Shown here piece by piece: positions 1 to 9,781 of a stretch of 11,173 nt of DNA; positions within the stretch are counted from its first letter, which is position 1; every line of letters begins with the position of its first letter. The DNA comes from Bacteroidales bacterium UBA3868 (GTDB lineage Bacteria > Bacteroidota > Bacteroidia > Bacteroidales > WCHB1-69): the NCBI GenBank assembly GCA_002392325.1, contig DGGS01000009.1, forward strand, positions 1 through 11,173, written 5' to 3'. Made by a program: the position numbers and the translations under genes. The notes under the pieces were generated by a model, which did not search any database, was not told where the DNA came from, and saw only the letters and a program-made list of their open reading frames with translations.

Positions 1-3318
<3,318 letters not shown>

Positions 3319-3840
3319 TTATTGCAAATACATGTCGATGAGCCCCTCCGGCGCTTGGATGTGCAGGATGCGGTTGTCACGGTCGATGCCGGTGACGAAC
3401 TGCTGGCTGGCGGGGATGAGGATCTCCTTGTCGTCGTGCGCCACCACCATGATGGGGTTGTTGCTCACTTCCAGGAACTCGCGGCAGGTGCCGATCTCGC
3501 CCTTTTGCTCGTCTGCTACCGTAAATCCGATCACTTCGTGGAAATAGAAACGGTTGCCGGGCAGTTTGGGCAGTTGGTTCAGGGGCAGGTAAAGTTCCAC
3601 GCCCACAAAGTCGCGGGCTTCGTTGGCCCCGACTCCGGCGAAGCGGATGATGAACTGGTTGCTGCCCCGATAGATGATTTCCTCAATGTTGTAAGGGATC
3701 TTCTCGCCGTCGAGATCCAGAAATACAGCGGGAAGTTCAGCGTAGTTTTCAGGGTTGTCGGTATCAAAAAAGGCACACAAACCTCCTTTCAGTCCGAAAG
3801 GTTTGGTTAGTGTGCCCAAATAGAAAAAGTCGTTTTCCAT
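3319..3840 (-). CDS. rimM: Ribosome maturation factor RimM
   Basis: RimM binds ribosomal protein S19 in the 30S head and assists late 16S rRNA processing and small-subunit assembly in the cytoplasm. The 173 residues match the usual family length of about 170. The N-terminal RimM barrel (about 1-85) opens with YLGTLTKPFGLKGG, corresponding to the family's G-x-hydrophobic...GLKG motif. The C-terminal PRC-barrel (about 95-173) shows FYFHEVIGFTV, then ILIPASQQFV and the characteristic PEGLIDMYL end. The ATG (3838-3840) overlaps the rpsP stop by one base (TAATG), so translation is probably coupled to rpsP and no separate promoter is needed. Its TAA stop (3319-3321) abuts the stop of lacZ on the other strand. 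In E. coli rimM is followed by trmD and rplS; here that link is absent. Confidence 0.95.
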   Translation of the reverse strand: MENDFFYLGTLTKPFGLKGGLCAFFDTDNPENYAELPAVFLDLDGEKIPYNIEEIIYRGSNQFIIRFAGVGANEARDFVGVELYLPLNQLPKLPGNRFYFHEVIGFTVADEQKGEIGTCREFLEVSNNPIMVVAHDDKEILIPASQQFVTGIDRDNRILHIQAPEGLIDMYLQ

Positions 3841-4448
3841 TATGCTTCAGGAGCAGCTTCTTCGGTTGCGGGAGCTTCCTCGGCGGCGGGAGCGGCTTCT
3901 TCGGCTACGGCTTCAGCAGCGGCAGCGGCCTCTTCGGCGGCCTTGGCGGCAGCTTCTTCCTCAGCGGCTTTGGCAGCGGCTGCGGCGATCTCAGCGTTGC
4001 GGGCTGCGATCTTGGCTGACATGGCTTCCTTAACTTTCACTTCCTCGGCAATACGCTTCTTCACGACATCGCGTTTTTTGTCGGCTTCCTCGCGAACGAT
4101 GTTGCTGAGTTTGCTGTTCTTTTCATGTTTCCAGGCCTCAAAACGTCTTTGGGCCTCGGTCTCAGAGAAGGCGCCTTTTGCCACGCCTCCCTTGAGGTGT
4201 TTCATCATGTAAACGCCTTCGCGTTTCAGAATCGCACGGGCGGTATCGGAAGGTGTAGCACCGTTCTCCACCCAATACAAGGCGCGTTCAAAGTTGATGT
4301 TGAGCGTTGCAGGATTGGTCAGTGGGTTGTATGTGCCAAGATCTTCGATAAAACGTCCGTCACGTGGTGCACGACCATCCGCAATTACAAGGTGATAAAA
4401 AGGTTGGTTCTTTTTACCTCTTCTCTGTAATCTGATTCTTGTTGCCAT
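3840..4448 (-). CDS. rpsP: 30S ribosomal protein S16 (bS16) with long Ala/Glu-rich C-terminal tail
   Basis: Structural protein of the 30S subunit that binds 16S rRNA and stabilises its assembly. Residues 1-80 are the conserved fold: MATRIRLQRRGKKNQPFYHL, VIADGRAPRDGRFIEDLGTYNP, then a segment containing ALYWVENGATPSDTA. E. coli S16 has about 82 residues; this one has 202. Residues about 85-150 are charged and probably helical; residues about 150-202 are almost only Ala and Glu with a few Pro. Such tails are known in Bacteroidota S16, so this is an extended family member and not a fusion error. The start ATG (4446-4448) has no evident Shine-Dalgarno sequence and lies about 60 nt downstream of a TATTTTTG promoter box. 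First gene of a two-gene unit with rimM. Confidence 0.96.
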   Translation of the reverse strand: MATRIRLQRRGKKNQPFYHLVIADGRAPRDGRFIEDLGTYNPLTNPATLNINFERALYWVENGATPSDTARAILKREGVYMMKHLKGGVAKGAFSETEAQRRFEAWKHEKNSKLSNIVREEADKKRDVVKKRIAEEVKVKEAMSAKIAARNAEIAAAAAKAAEEEAAAKAAEEAAAAAEAVAEEAAPAAEEAPATEEAAPEA

Positions 4449-4515
4449 AAAAATTTGGTTTGATGTTAATTAAATGAATTTTACCAATCAGGATCTCTGT
4501 CCTTTTTTGGGGCGG

Positions 4516-4545
4516 CAAAAATACAAATTTTTTTGAATCATCAAA
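4516..4545 (-). promoter_or_regulatory. Bacteroidota-type promoter for rpsP-rimM
   Basis: On the minus strand, TATTTTTG (4523 down to 4516) matches the Bacteroides -7 consensus TAnnTTTG. TTTG (4545 to 4542) lies 18 nt upstream, close to the usual 19-21 nt spacing of the -33 box. A start near 4510 would give a leader of about 60 nt. The match is seen in the sequence; activity is inferred. Confidence 0.6.
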
Positions 4546-4558
4546 TTTATTATTTTTG
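4532..4558 (+). promoter_or_regulatory. Bacteroidota-type promoter for the barrel-protein gene
   Basis: TATTTTTG at 4551-4558 matches the -7 consensus TAnnTTTG. The nearest upstream TTTG is at 4532-4535, only 15 nt away, so the -33 element is weak or badly spaced. A start near 4563-4566 gives a leader of about 10 nt before the ATG at 4575. The box lies inside any reading that starts further upstream at TTG 4533, which supports the ATG at 4575 as the true start. Confidence 0.5.
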
Positions 4559-4574
4559 CCATTTTAAAACACAA

Positions 4575-7500
4575 ATGGAGAAAAAACGGCAATTTATTGT
4601 TAAATCATTGATACAATGCATATTAATATGCGTTGCGGTTCTTTTCACCATCTCAAAAGCCGACGCCCAATTCTATAATGGCTCGCAAATTAGCTTCGGG
4701 AAAAACCGCGTGCAGCACCAGAATTTCAACTGGCAGTTCATGCGTGCGGAGCAATATGATGTTTATTTTTATCCCACAGGCAAGGCGTTGGCGCAATATG
4801 TCTATTTTAAGGCCCCGCAGATTATCGCTGACATTGAGGAAAAACTGCATTATTCTTCCAGAAGGAAACTCCAGCTTATCGTTTACAATACCCAAGAGGA
4901 TTTTCGCGAGTCCAATTTTGCCTACGACGACGATGATTTCTACAACCAAGGCGGCGTGACGAATGTCTATGGCACGAAAATCTACATCTATTTTGACGGC
5001 AACCGTGCGCACTTGGACCGGATGATCCGTAGCGGCATTATGAATGTGTATGCCCACTGGTTGGTGCAAGGCGCGTCGGTAGGTTCCAACATGACCTACG
5101 ATTATCTCATGGATGTGCCCAACTGGTATTTCAGCGGACTGGCTTCCTACTATGGCGAGTCGTGGAACAGCGATGTGGATGCGCATGTGAAGGACGGCAT
5201 CCTAACACAGCATTATGCTGATTTTGATGATCTTTCGCCTCGTGATGCGACTTATGCCGGACATTCGTTATGGAAATATATAAGCGACACATACGGCGAG
5301 GAGAGCATCTATCGAATTTTGTACGCCACCCGTGCGTTCAAGAGCATGTCGCGGGCTTTCACCTATGTGGCTCAGGTGCCCTATCAGACATTATTGTACA
5401 ATTGGTACAAATATTATTGCGTGATGTATTATCCGGATCTGGAGCGCCAGATACCACAAGGCAACGGCATCGTGAAACGCCCGAATCCGAAACGGGAATA
5501 CACGCGTTTTTGCTTTGCGCCGGATGGTCAGAGTTATGCGTATGTGACCAATGAGGCCGGGCAGGTGCGGGTGTGGCTCAAAACCGCCGACAGCAAAAGA
5601 CCGAGATGCATCCTGAAACGGTTTCAAAAAATTGAAGACAACCCCGACCTCTCGTATCCGCTTTTGGCATGGCATCCGTATGACTCTATCCTTGGTATGA
5701 CCTTTGAGTCGAAAGGGCATTGCTACTATTATCCGTACGATGTGTCGAAACGAAAATGGCAGAAGCGCTTTCTGGTGGATGTGGAGAAGATAACCTCATG
5801 GTGCTATTCGGATGACGGGAAAATGATGCTGTTTTCCGGATTTAAAAACGGGCAGTCTGATATTTTCATCTACAGTTTCCTTTCCCGTTCTTTCCAAAAT
5901 CTGACGAACGATTTTTATGATGATTATGCGCCTGTTTTTGTGCGAGACCAGAAAGAGATCGTGTTTTCGTCCAACCGTCCGCGTGACACGATTATGCTGA
6001 ATGACGAAATGACAGAGGCGACGCCACAGAATCATTACGACTTGTTTTTGTATTCGTATGCCAAGAATGATCCGGCACTCTTGCGGGTTACCGATTTGGA
6101 GCAAGGCAACGCATATGACGCACGACGCGTGAATCGGGACAACATTGTCTTTTTGGGTGACGAGAGCATATATGTGAATCAGTATGCGGCTCGATTTGAC
6201 AGTACTATAAGCCGGATTGACACGGCCGTGCACTATATGTCGTTTGCCAAAACCCACCCGCTCACGGATGTGGGGGTGAGTTCTCTTGAACATGATTATG
6301 ATGCGGTGAACCAGCAGGTTGCCACTATATCGCTGAAAAATGGAGTAAAAGGCATCCATGTTAATCCGTTGGATTTTTCAAAGCAGGTCACGGTAGAACC
6401 GTCGTTTTTTCATCAGAAAATATTGTTGGAAAACGAGCGGCAGGAAGCATTGAAGATGGATACGGTTCCCCAAGATACCCTGGGTGGTGATTCCGTTGCG
6501 CCCAAAGCGGAATTCTATATTCCTGTGGGAAGCGGCTATAGGGTACAATATTCAATCAATAAGGTGATTACGCAGGCAGACTTCAGTTTTTTGAACACCT
6601 CGTATCAGCAATTTGAAGGTGGCACCTCTCCGATTTACCTCAATACCGGTTTCAACGCATTGTTCATGTTGGGTATAAACGACCTGTTTGAGGATTATCG
6701 GGTTACGGGCGGTTTCCGAGTGGGAGTGGACCTGAACAGTTATGAGTTCATGATGAGTTATGAAAATCTGGCGCGCCGCTTGGACCGTCAGATTGTCATT
6801 TACCGCCAATCCATCACTTCCAGCATAAGGGATTATGTTTATAAGCAGCGTTCCAACAGCATTTTCTATATCTTGAAATTCCCTTTTAACAAGATTCACA
6901 GTGTGCGGCTGACTTTGAACGGGCGCTATGAGTCGAATGTGATTGGCGCGTTGAGTGACAACTCGCTGCGTATGCCCGAAGAACGGCATTTGTGGGCGGG
7001 TGTGAAATTGGAATACATTTTCGATTCCTCAAAGGAGTTGTACACGAATCTGTGGCGTGGCACTAAGATGAAGATTTTTGCGGAGTATAACCAGCGGGCT
7101 GAGAAAGAAACGCAGAATTTGCTGGTGGTGGGTTTGGATGCGCGGCGCTCCTTCAAACTGTACAAAAATATGACTTTTGCCGTGCGCCTGGCCGCTTCAA
7201 CCAATGTGGGTTCGGCTCGTTTGGTGTACTATATGGGCGGCGTCGATAATTGGATTAACGCCAAGTTCGACAGAGATATTTGGGTTGACCAATCCAAGAA
7301 CTACGCTTATCAGACGCTGGCCACCAACATGCGCGGCTTTAAGCAGAATATTCGCAACGGCACTTCGTTCGTTTTGTTGAGTGGAGAGTTGCGAGTGCCC
7401 ATAGTGCAACTTATCGCCGGACGAAAAGTGTCGTTTAACTTCTTGAATTCCATACAGTTGAATTTGTTTGGCGACTTTGGTACCGCCTGGACGGGTTTGA

Positions 7501-7727
7501 CACCTTATTCTGAAGAGAATTGCTTGTACACCCGTTACATTACCAGCGGTCCAATATCGGTTGTGGTGCGTCGGCAAGTGGATCCTTTCGTGGGTGGATT
7601 CGGTGTCGGAGCACGGTGCTCGCTGCTGGGTTACTTCCTCCGCTTCGATTATGCCTGGGGTGTGGAGGATTTTAAAATCCCGAACAAGAAAGGCATGTTT
7701 CTGTTCTCCATCGGAACCGATTTTTAA
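4575..7727 (+). CDS. Secreted outer-membrane protein: degenerate peptidase-MA-like domain, PD40/TolB-like propeller, C-terminal beta barrel
   Basis: Function unknown; 1050 residues from ATG 4575. The upstream TTG 4533 is rejected because the promoter box would lie inside the gene and the signal peptide begins at 4575. Residues 1-31 form a signal peptide (basic MEKKRQ, hydrophobic ILICVAVLF, cleavage after SKADA). Residues about 55-285 resemble the peptidase-MA/gluzincin fold, with VPNWYFSGLASYYGESW (181-197) at the place of the family's P-W-x-x-E-G-x-A-x-Y, but no HExxH and Ser instead of Glu. Residues about 305-640 contain propeller blades such as FAPDGQSYAYV, YSDDGKMMLFSG and APVFVRDQKEIVFSSNRP. 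From about 660 alternating, aromatic-rich strands run to a terminal Phe (FSIGTDF), typical of outer-membrane barrels. Domain order suggests a periplasmic sensing or binding part anchored to a porin-like barrel. Often annotated TolB-like; not TolB itself. Domain calls are solid to moderate; function is open. Confidence 0.85.
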   Translation: MEKKRQFIVKSLIQCILICVAVLFTISKADAQFYNGSQISFGKNRVQHQNFNWQFMRAEQYDVYFYPTGKALAQYVYFKAPQIIADIEEKLHYSSRRKLQLIVYNTQEDFRESNFAYDDDDFYNQGGVTNVYGTKIYIYFDGNRAHLDRMIRSGIMNVYAHWLVQGASVGSNMTYDYLMDVPNWYFSGLASYYGESWNSDVDAHVKDGILTQHYADFDDLSPRDATYAGHSLWKYISDTYGEESIYRILYATRAFKSMSRAFTYVAQVPYQTLLYNWYKYYCVMYYPDLERQIPQGNGIVKRPNPKREYTRFCFAPDGQSYAYVTNEAGQVRVWLKTADSKRPRCILKRFQKIEDNPDLSYPLLAWHPYDSILGMTFESKGHCYYYPYDVSKRKWQKRFLVDVEKITSWCYSDDGKMMLFSGFKNGQSDIFIYSFLSRSFQNLTNDFYDDYAPVFVRDQKEIVFSSNRPRDTIMLNDEMTEATPQNHYDLFLYSYAKNDPALLRVTDLEQGNAYDARRVNRDNIVFLGDESIYVNQYAARFDSTISRIDTAVHYMSFAKTHPLTDVGVSSLEHDYDAVNQQVATISLKNGVKGIHVNPLDFSKQVTVEPSFFHQKILLENERQEALKMDTVPQDTLGGDSVAPKAEFYIPVGSGYRVQYSINKVITQADFSFLNTSYQQFEGGTSPIYLNTGFNALFMLGINDLFEDYRVTGGFRVGVDLNSYEFMMSYENLARRLDRQIVIYRQSITSSIRDYVYKQRSNSIFYILKFPFNKIHSVRLTLNGRYESNVIGALSDNSLRMPEERHLWAGVKLEYIFDSSKELYTNLWRGTKMKIFAEYNQRAEKETQNLLVVGLDARRSFKLYKNMTFAVRLAASTNVGSARLVYYMGGVDNWINAKFDRDIWVDQSKNYAYQTLATNMRGFKQNIRNGTSFVLLSGELRVPIVQLIAGRKVSFNFLNSIQLNLFGDFGTAWTGLTPYSEENCLYTRYITSGPISVVVRRQVDPFVGGFGVGARCSLLGYFLRFDYAWGVEDFKIPNKKGMFLFSIGTDF

Positions 7728-8908
7728 TCTTGGATAAACGGTTGCACTGCCCGTTTGAAAATGCCATTCAGGTAGGCGATGACCATCCCGTAATTGGATA
7801 CGGGAATGCCGGCGTCAATGGCGGGTTTTAATCTGTTAATCAGTTGTTTGCGGGTAATCATGCAACCGCCGCATTGGATAACCATGGCATATTGCCGGAT
7901 GTCAGGGATGGCGTTGAGGCCGGACACGAAGTCAAAGTGCAGCTGTTTGCCCGTGTGCTGTTGTATCCAGCGGGGCAGTTTGCCGCGCCCGATGTCCTCG
8001 CATGAGGTGAGGTGTGTGCACGATTCCAGCATCAGGATTTTATCGCCGTCCTGCAGTTTGTCGAGGTGCGGGGTGCCTTGCAGATAATGCCCGAAATCGC
8101 CCTTGTGATGGGCCAGCACGATACTGAAGCCCGTAAGCGGGATGCTTTCTGGCACGTCCTTGGACACGCGCCCGAACATCTGGCTGTCGGTCACCACCAG
8201 TTTGGGAGTCGGGTTGCGCCGGAGCCAGTCGGACACTTTGTCCTCTTTCAGCACCACGGCAATGGCGTTATTGTCCAGAATGTCGCGAATCATCTGTACT
8301 TGCGGCAGAATGAGCCGGCCTTCGGGGGCCTCGGTGTCGATAGGGGTCACCAGCAGAACCGTGTCGTTATCTTCGATAATATCACCCAATAATGAGTGAG
8401 AAATGTAGGCCGAAGAGGGCATCTTTTGCACTATGGCATCCAATAATGCCGATATGCCTTGGCCGGTCTTCGCACTTACATCGTACATATTATGGGCGAT
8501 GACGCCGTCGGGGAGGGATGAGGTGGAATTGAGGTCGGACTTGTTGTTGGCGATGATGAAGGGAATCTCATATTCGTGGAATTTGTCCATCAGCATGCGC
8601 TCGGGTTGCCCGCACACATGGTTTGTGGTGACCAGTATGGCAAAGTCGATGGTTTTCAGCGCTTCCAGCGTCTTCTGAATGCGTTTTTGTCCTACAGTGC
8701 CTTCGTCGTCGATGCCGGCGGTGTCAATGAGCACCACGGGTCCGATGCCGAAAATCTCGATGGATTTTTTCACGGGGTCAGTGGTAGTGCCGGCGGTGGC
8801 ATCCACAATGGCGATTTCCTGACCGGTGATGGCGTTGATGAGGGAACTCTTGCCGTTGTTGCGCCGCCCGAAGATTCCGATATGGGGTTTGGTTTCGCGT
8901 CCTTTCAT
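7724..8908 (-). CDS. hydF: [FeFe]-hydrogenase H-cluster maturation GTPase HydF
   Basis: HydF is the scaffold on which the 2Fe subcluster made with HydE and HydG is completed before transfer to the hydrogenase; cytoplasmic. From ATG 8908 it has 394 residues, close to the family norm of about 400. GTPase motifs: G1 GRRNNGKSS (14-22), G2 Thr in AGTTTDP, G3 DTAG (62-65), G4 NKSD (122-125), G5 SAK (145-147). The C-terminal iron-sulfur part has C297-T-H299 followed by CEDIGRGKLPRW, then QCGGC with C346 and C349. The usual CxHx(46-53)HCxxC reads CxHx(45)QCxxC: the second His is Gln (codon 7874-7876). A start at 8926 is possible, but a -7 promoter box lies inside that extension. No hydE, hydG or hydrogenase is in view. 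The TAA stop shares a TTAA with the opposing gene. GTPase confusion with Era/Der is excluded by the C-terminal motifs. Confidence 0.93.
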   Translation of the reverse strand: MKGRETKPHIGIFGRRNNGKSSLINAITGQEIAIVDATAGTTTDPVKKSIEIFGIGPVVLIDTAGIDDEGTVGQKRIQKTLEALKTIDFAILVTTNHVCGQPERMLMDKFHEYEIPFIIANNKSDLNSTSSLPDGVIAHNMYDVSAKTGQGISALLDAIVQKMPSSAYISHSLLGDIIEDNDTVLLVTPIDTEAPEGRLILPQVQMIRDILDNNAIAVVLKEDKVSDWLRRNPTPKLVVTDSQMFGRVSKDVPESIPLTGFSIVLAHHKGDFGHYLQGTPHLDKLQDGDKILMLESCTHLTSCEDIGRGKLPRWIQQHTGKQLHFDFVSGLNAIPDIRQYAMVIQCGGCMITRKQLINRLKPAIDAGIPVSNYGMVIAYLNGIFKRAVQPFIQD

Positions 8909-8915
8909 AATGCTG

Positions 8916-8923
8916 CAAAAGTA
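8916..8923 (-). promoter_or_regulatory. Possible -7 box for hydF
   Basis: The minus strand reads TACTTTTG, a full match to TAnnTTTG, ending 7 nt before the ATG at 8908. A transcript would start almost at the ATG, giving a nearly leaderless mRNA. No TTTG is found at the expected -33 spacing, so this is tentative. Confidence 0.35.
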
Positions 8924-8953
8924 CATTTTTTTTCGTGGCGTTTTATTTTTTTA

Positions 8954-8961
8954 TATTTTTG
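8954..8961 (+). promoter_or_regulatory. Possible promoter -7 box reading right from the hydF upstream region
   Basis: TATTTTTG matches TAnnTTTG exactly. TTTC at 8931-8934, 19 nt upstream, is one mismatch from the -33 box TTTG. It would drive a transcript starting near 8966, right at the ATG of a 48-codon frame. This and the hydF box lie back to back within 46 bp. Confidence 0.4.
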
Positions 8962-8966
8962 CACCG

Positions 8967-9113
8967 ATGAATATAGTTCTATTGTACAACATCATGCCCT
9001 TAGGACAGGATAGTACTAAAGATAAACAGGAAACCTTATGGAGTGTAAGCGTAGCGCGTAGGCGGAAGGCACAAAAGTTAATCTTTTATCGGGGTTCGCT
9101 CCCGTTTCCATAA
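8967..9113 (+). CDS. Possible small ORF (48 aa), unrecognised
   Basis: ATG at 8967 opens a 48-residue frame beginning MNIVLLYNIMPLGQD and ending in a basic stretch (VARRRKAQKL) and SLPFP. It follows a good -7 box by 5 nt, the main reason to list it. The first ten residues are hydrophobic like the first strand of many enzymes, so it could be the stump of a longer gene cut short, or simply noncoding. Its 3' end overlaps the end of the minus-strand gene at 9078-9485 by 36 bp. I recognise no family, and coding status is doubtful. Confidence 0.2.
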   Translation: MNIVLLYNIMPLGQDSTKDKQETLWSVSVARRRKAQKLIFYRGSLPFP

Positions 9114-9485
9114 TAGTTTTCTGGATTTTACAACGGCGGTCCTAACTGGGAGCGCCGTTCTTATTTCCCAGAATTTCTTCTTGTAGTTGTAGTTAAGCGT
9201 AACAACGGCTACATAATTTTTTCCTTCGGTATTGGATGTCACTAAATCCAATGCGTCATTCGGAGCTTGGCGAATTTCTCCAAAAGTCGTGACAATCAAT
9301 TTGACAAAATCCATTGCTGATATACCAAGAGTGTCGAGTTCCATCTTGTGTTTCTTGTTTATATGCTCGATATGTCTGTTGTCAATCATGATGTCAGCGC
9401 ACTTCACATGCGCTTGTTTCGCAATAGGCATAGAGATTCTACCGACTTTGATGTACTCGGAGGCGAATGCTTTGTTAGCGTTCAT
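9078..9485 (-). CDS. Small possible BECR-fold (PBECR-type) nuclease domain protein
   Basis: 135 residues, one compact domain without signal peptide or membrane segment. Residues 36-64 (NRHIEHINKKH then MDFVKLIV) recall the 'hHI..KH...L......dfv' signature of the phage-type Barnase-EndoU-ColicinE5/D-RelE-like nucleases. Residues about 90-128 form the strand-rich remainder, with V-A-V-V-T-L-N-Y-N and EIRTALPVRT followed by LLW. In such folds a His and a late Thr/Ser/Arg are likely catalytic; H41, H46 and the TALPVRT loop are candidates. Relatives are known mainly as domains of phage polyvalent proteins and as toxin-like RNases; here it stands alone. No adjacent antitoxin is recognised. It is divergent from the helical protein at 9782-10162. 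The family assignment is from memory of motifs and only moderately sure; the gene itself is well supported by length and promoter. Confidence 0.6.
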   Translation of the reverse strand: MNANKAFASEYIKVGRISMPIAKQAHVKCADIMIDNRHIEHINKKHKMELDTLGISAMDFVKLIVTTFGEIRQAPNDALDLVTSNTEGKNYVAVVTLNYNYKKKFWEIRTALPVRTAVVKSRKLLWKRERTPIKD

Positions 9486-9571
9486 GGTTTTCTTTTTTGT
9501 TTTCTGTTAATGGTTGATGTTTTTTCGCGAACTATAGAATGTAATGTCATAGTTGTTGTGATTTTCGATGA

Positions 9572-9579
9572 CAAAAATA
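9572..9579 (-). promoter_or_regulatory. Possible -7 box for the PBECR-like gene
   Basis: The minus strand reads TATTTTTG, an exact TAnnTTTG match, about 87 nt upstream of the ATG at 9483-9485. No clear TTTG at -33. The resulting leader of about 80 nt includes a 6-bp inverted repeat (AACTAT 9530-9535, ATAGTT 9549-9554) that could act as operator or leader structure; weak on its own. Confidence 0.4.
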
Positions 9580-9624
9580 CAACAATCCATTTAGATGATT
9601 CTCTTCAATAAATATTTTTTCCAT

Positions 9625-9713
9625 AAAAATGACGAAACTATGGTTTTGTTCGTTTTTCTGCAAATATTGCGAGATATTTGACCATTTTGCTGACATTAGC
9701 AAAATGATTTTTT
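9625..9713. other. Three consecutive hairpins in an AT-rich intergenic region
   Basis: Hairpin 1: 9625-9638 pairs with 9643-9657, loop TATG, one bulge at 9650 and two G-U pairs if read as plus-strand RNA. Hairpin 2: CAAATAT (9661-9667) and ATATTTG (9674-9680), 6-nt loop. Hairpin 3: CATTTTGCT (9683-9691) and AGCAAAATG (9698-9706), 6-nt loop, then ATTTTTTCCC. They lie between the divergent genes at 9485 and 9782. Possible roles are operators, a terminator for rightward transcripts (hairpin 3 with its T-run), or a small structured RNA. The inverted repeats are read directly; any function is inferred. Confidence 0.55.
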
Positions 9714-9716
9714 CCC

Positions 9717-9724
9717 TATCTTTG
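9717..9724 (+). promoter_or_regulatory. Possible -7 box for the 126-aa gene
   Basis: TATCTTTG matches TAnnTTTG and is followed by GCCCC. The nearest upstream TTTG (9686-9689) is 27 nt away, inside hairpin 3, too far for a standard -33 box. A start near 9729 gives a leader of about 50 nt to the ATG at 9782. Hairpin 3 ends 10 bp upstream, so a protein bound there could control it. Confidence 0.45.
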
Positions 9725-9781
9725 CCCCGTCAATCTGATAAACAAGCTGCGGATATAAATATCATTTTTAATTGTTTTTTT

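Noticed and set aside
3322..3810. 162-codon plus-strand frame opposite rimM
   Set aside because: Antisense shadow of rimM, whose protein is clearly conserved.
4533..4574. Upstream TTG start for the barrel-protein gene
   Set aside because: It would put the -7 promoter box inside the coding region and add 14 residues before an otherwise normal signal peptide.
9045..9066. Short heptamer-like repeat GCGTAGC GCGTAGG
   Set aside because: Only two copies, no array, nothing to connect it to a known element.
9629..9781. Upstream ATG extending the 126-aa protein to 177 residues
   Set aside because: The extension covers the hairpins and the -7 box at 9717-9724 and reads as Phe/Cys-rich sequence without resemblance to the rest.
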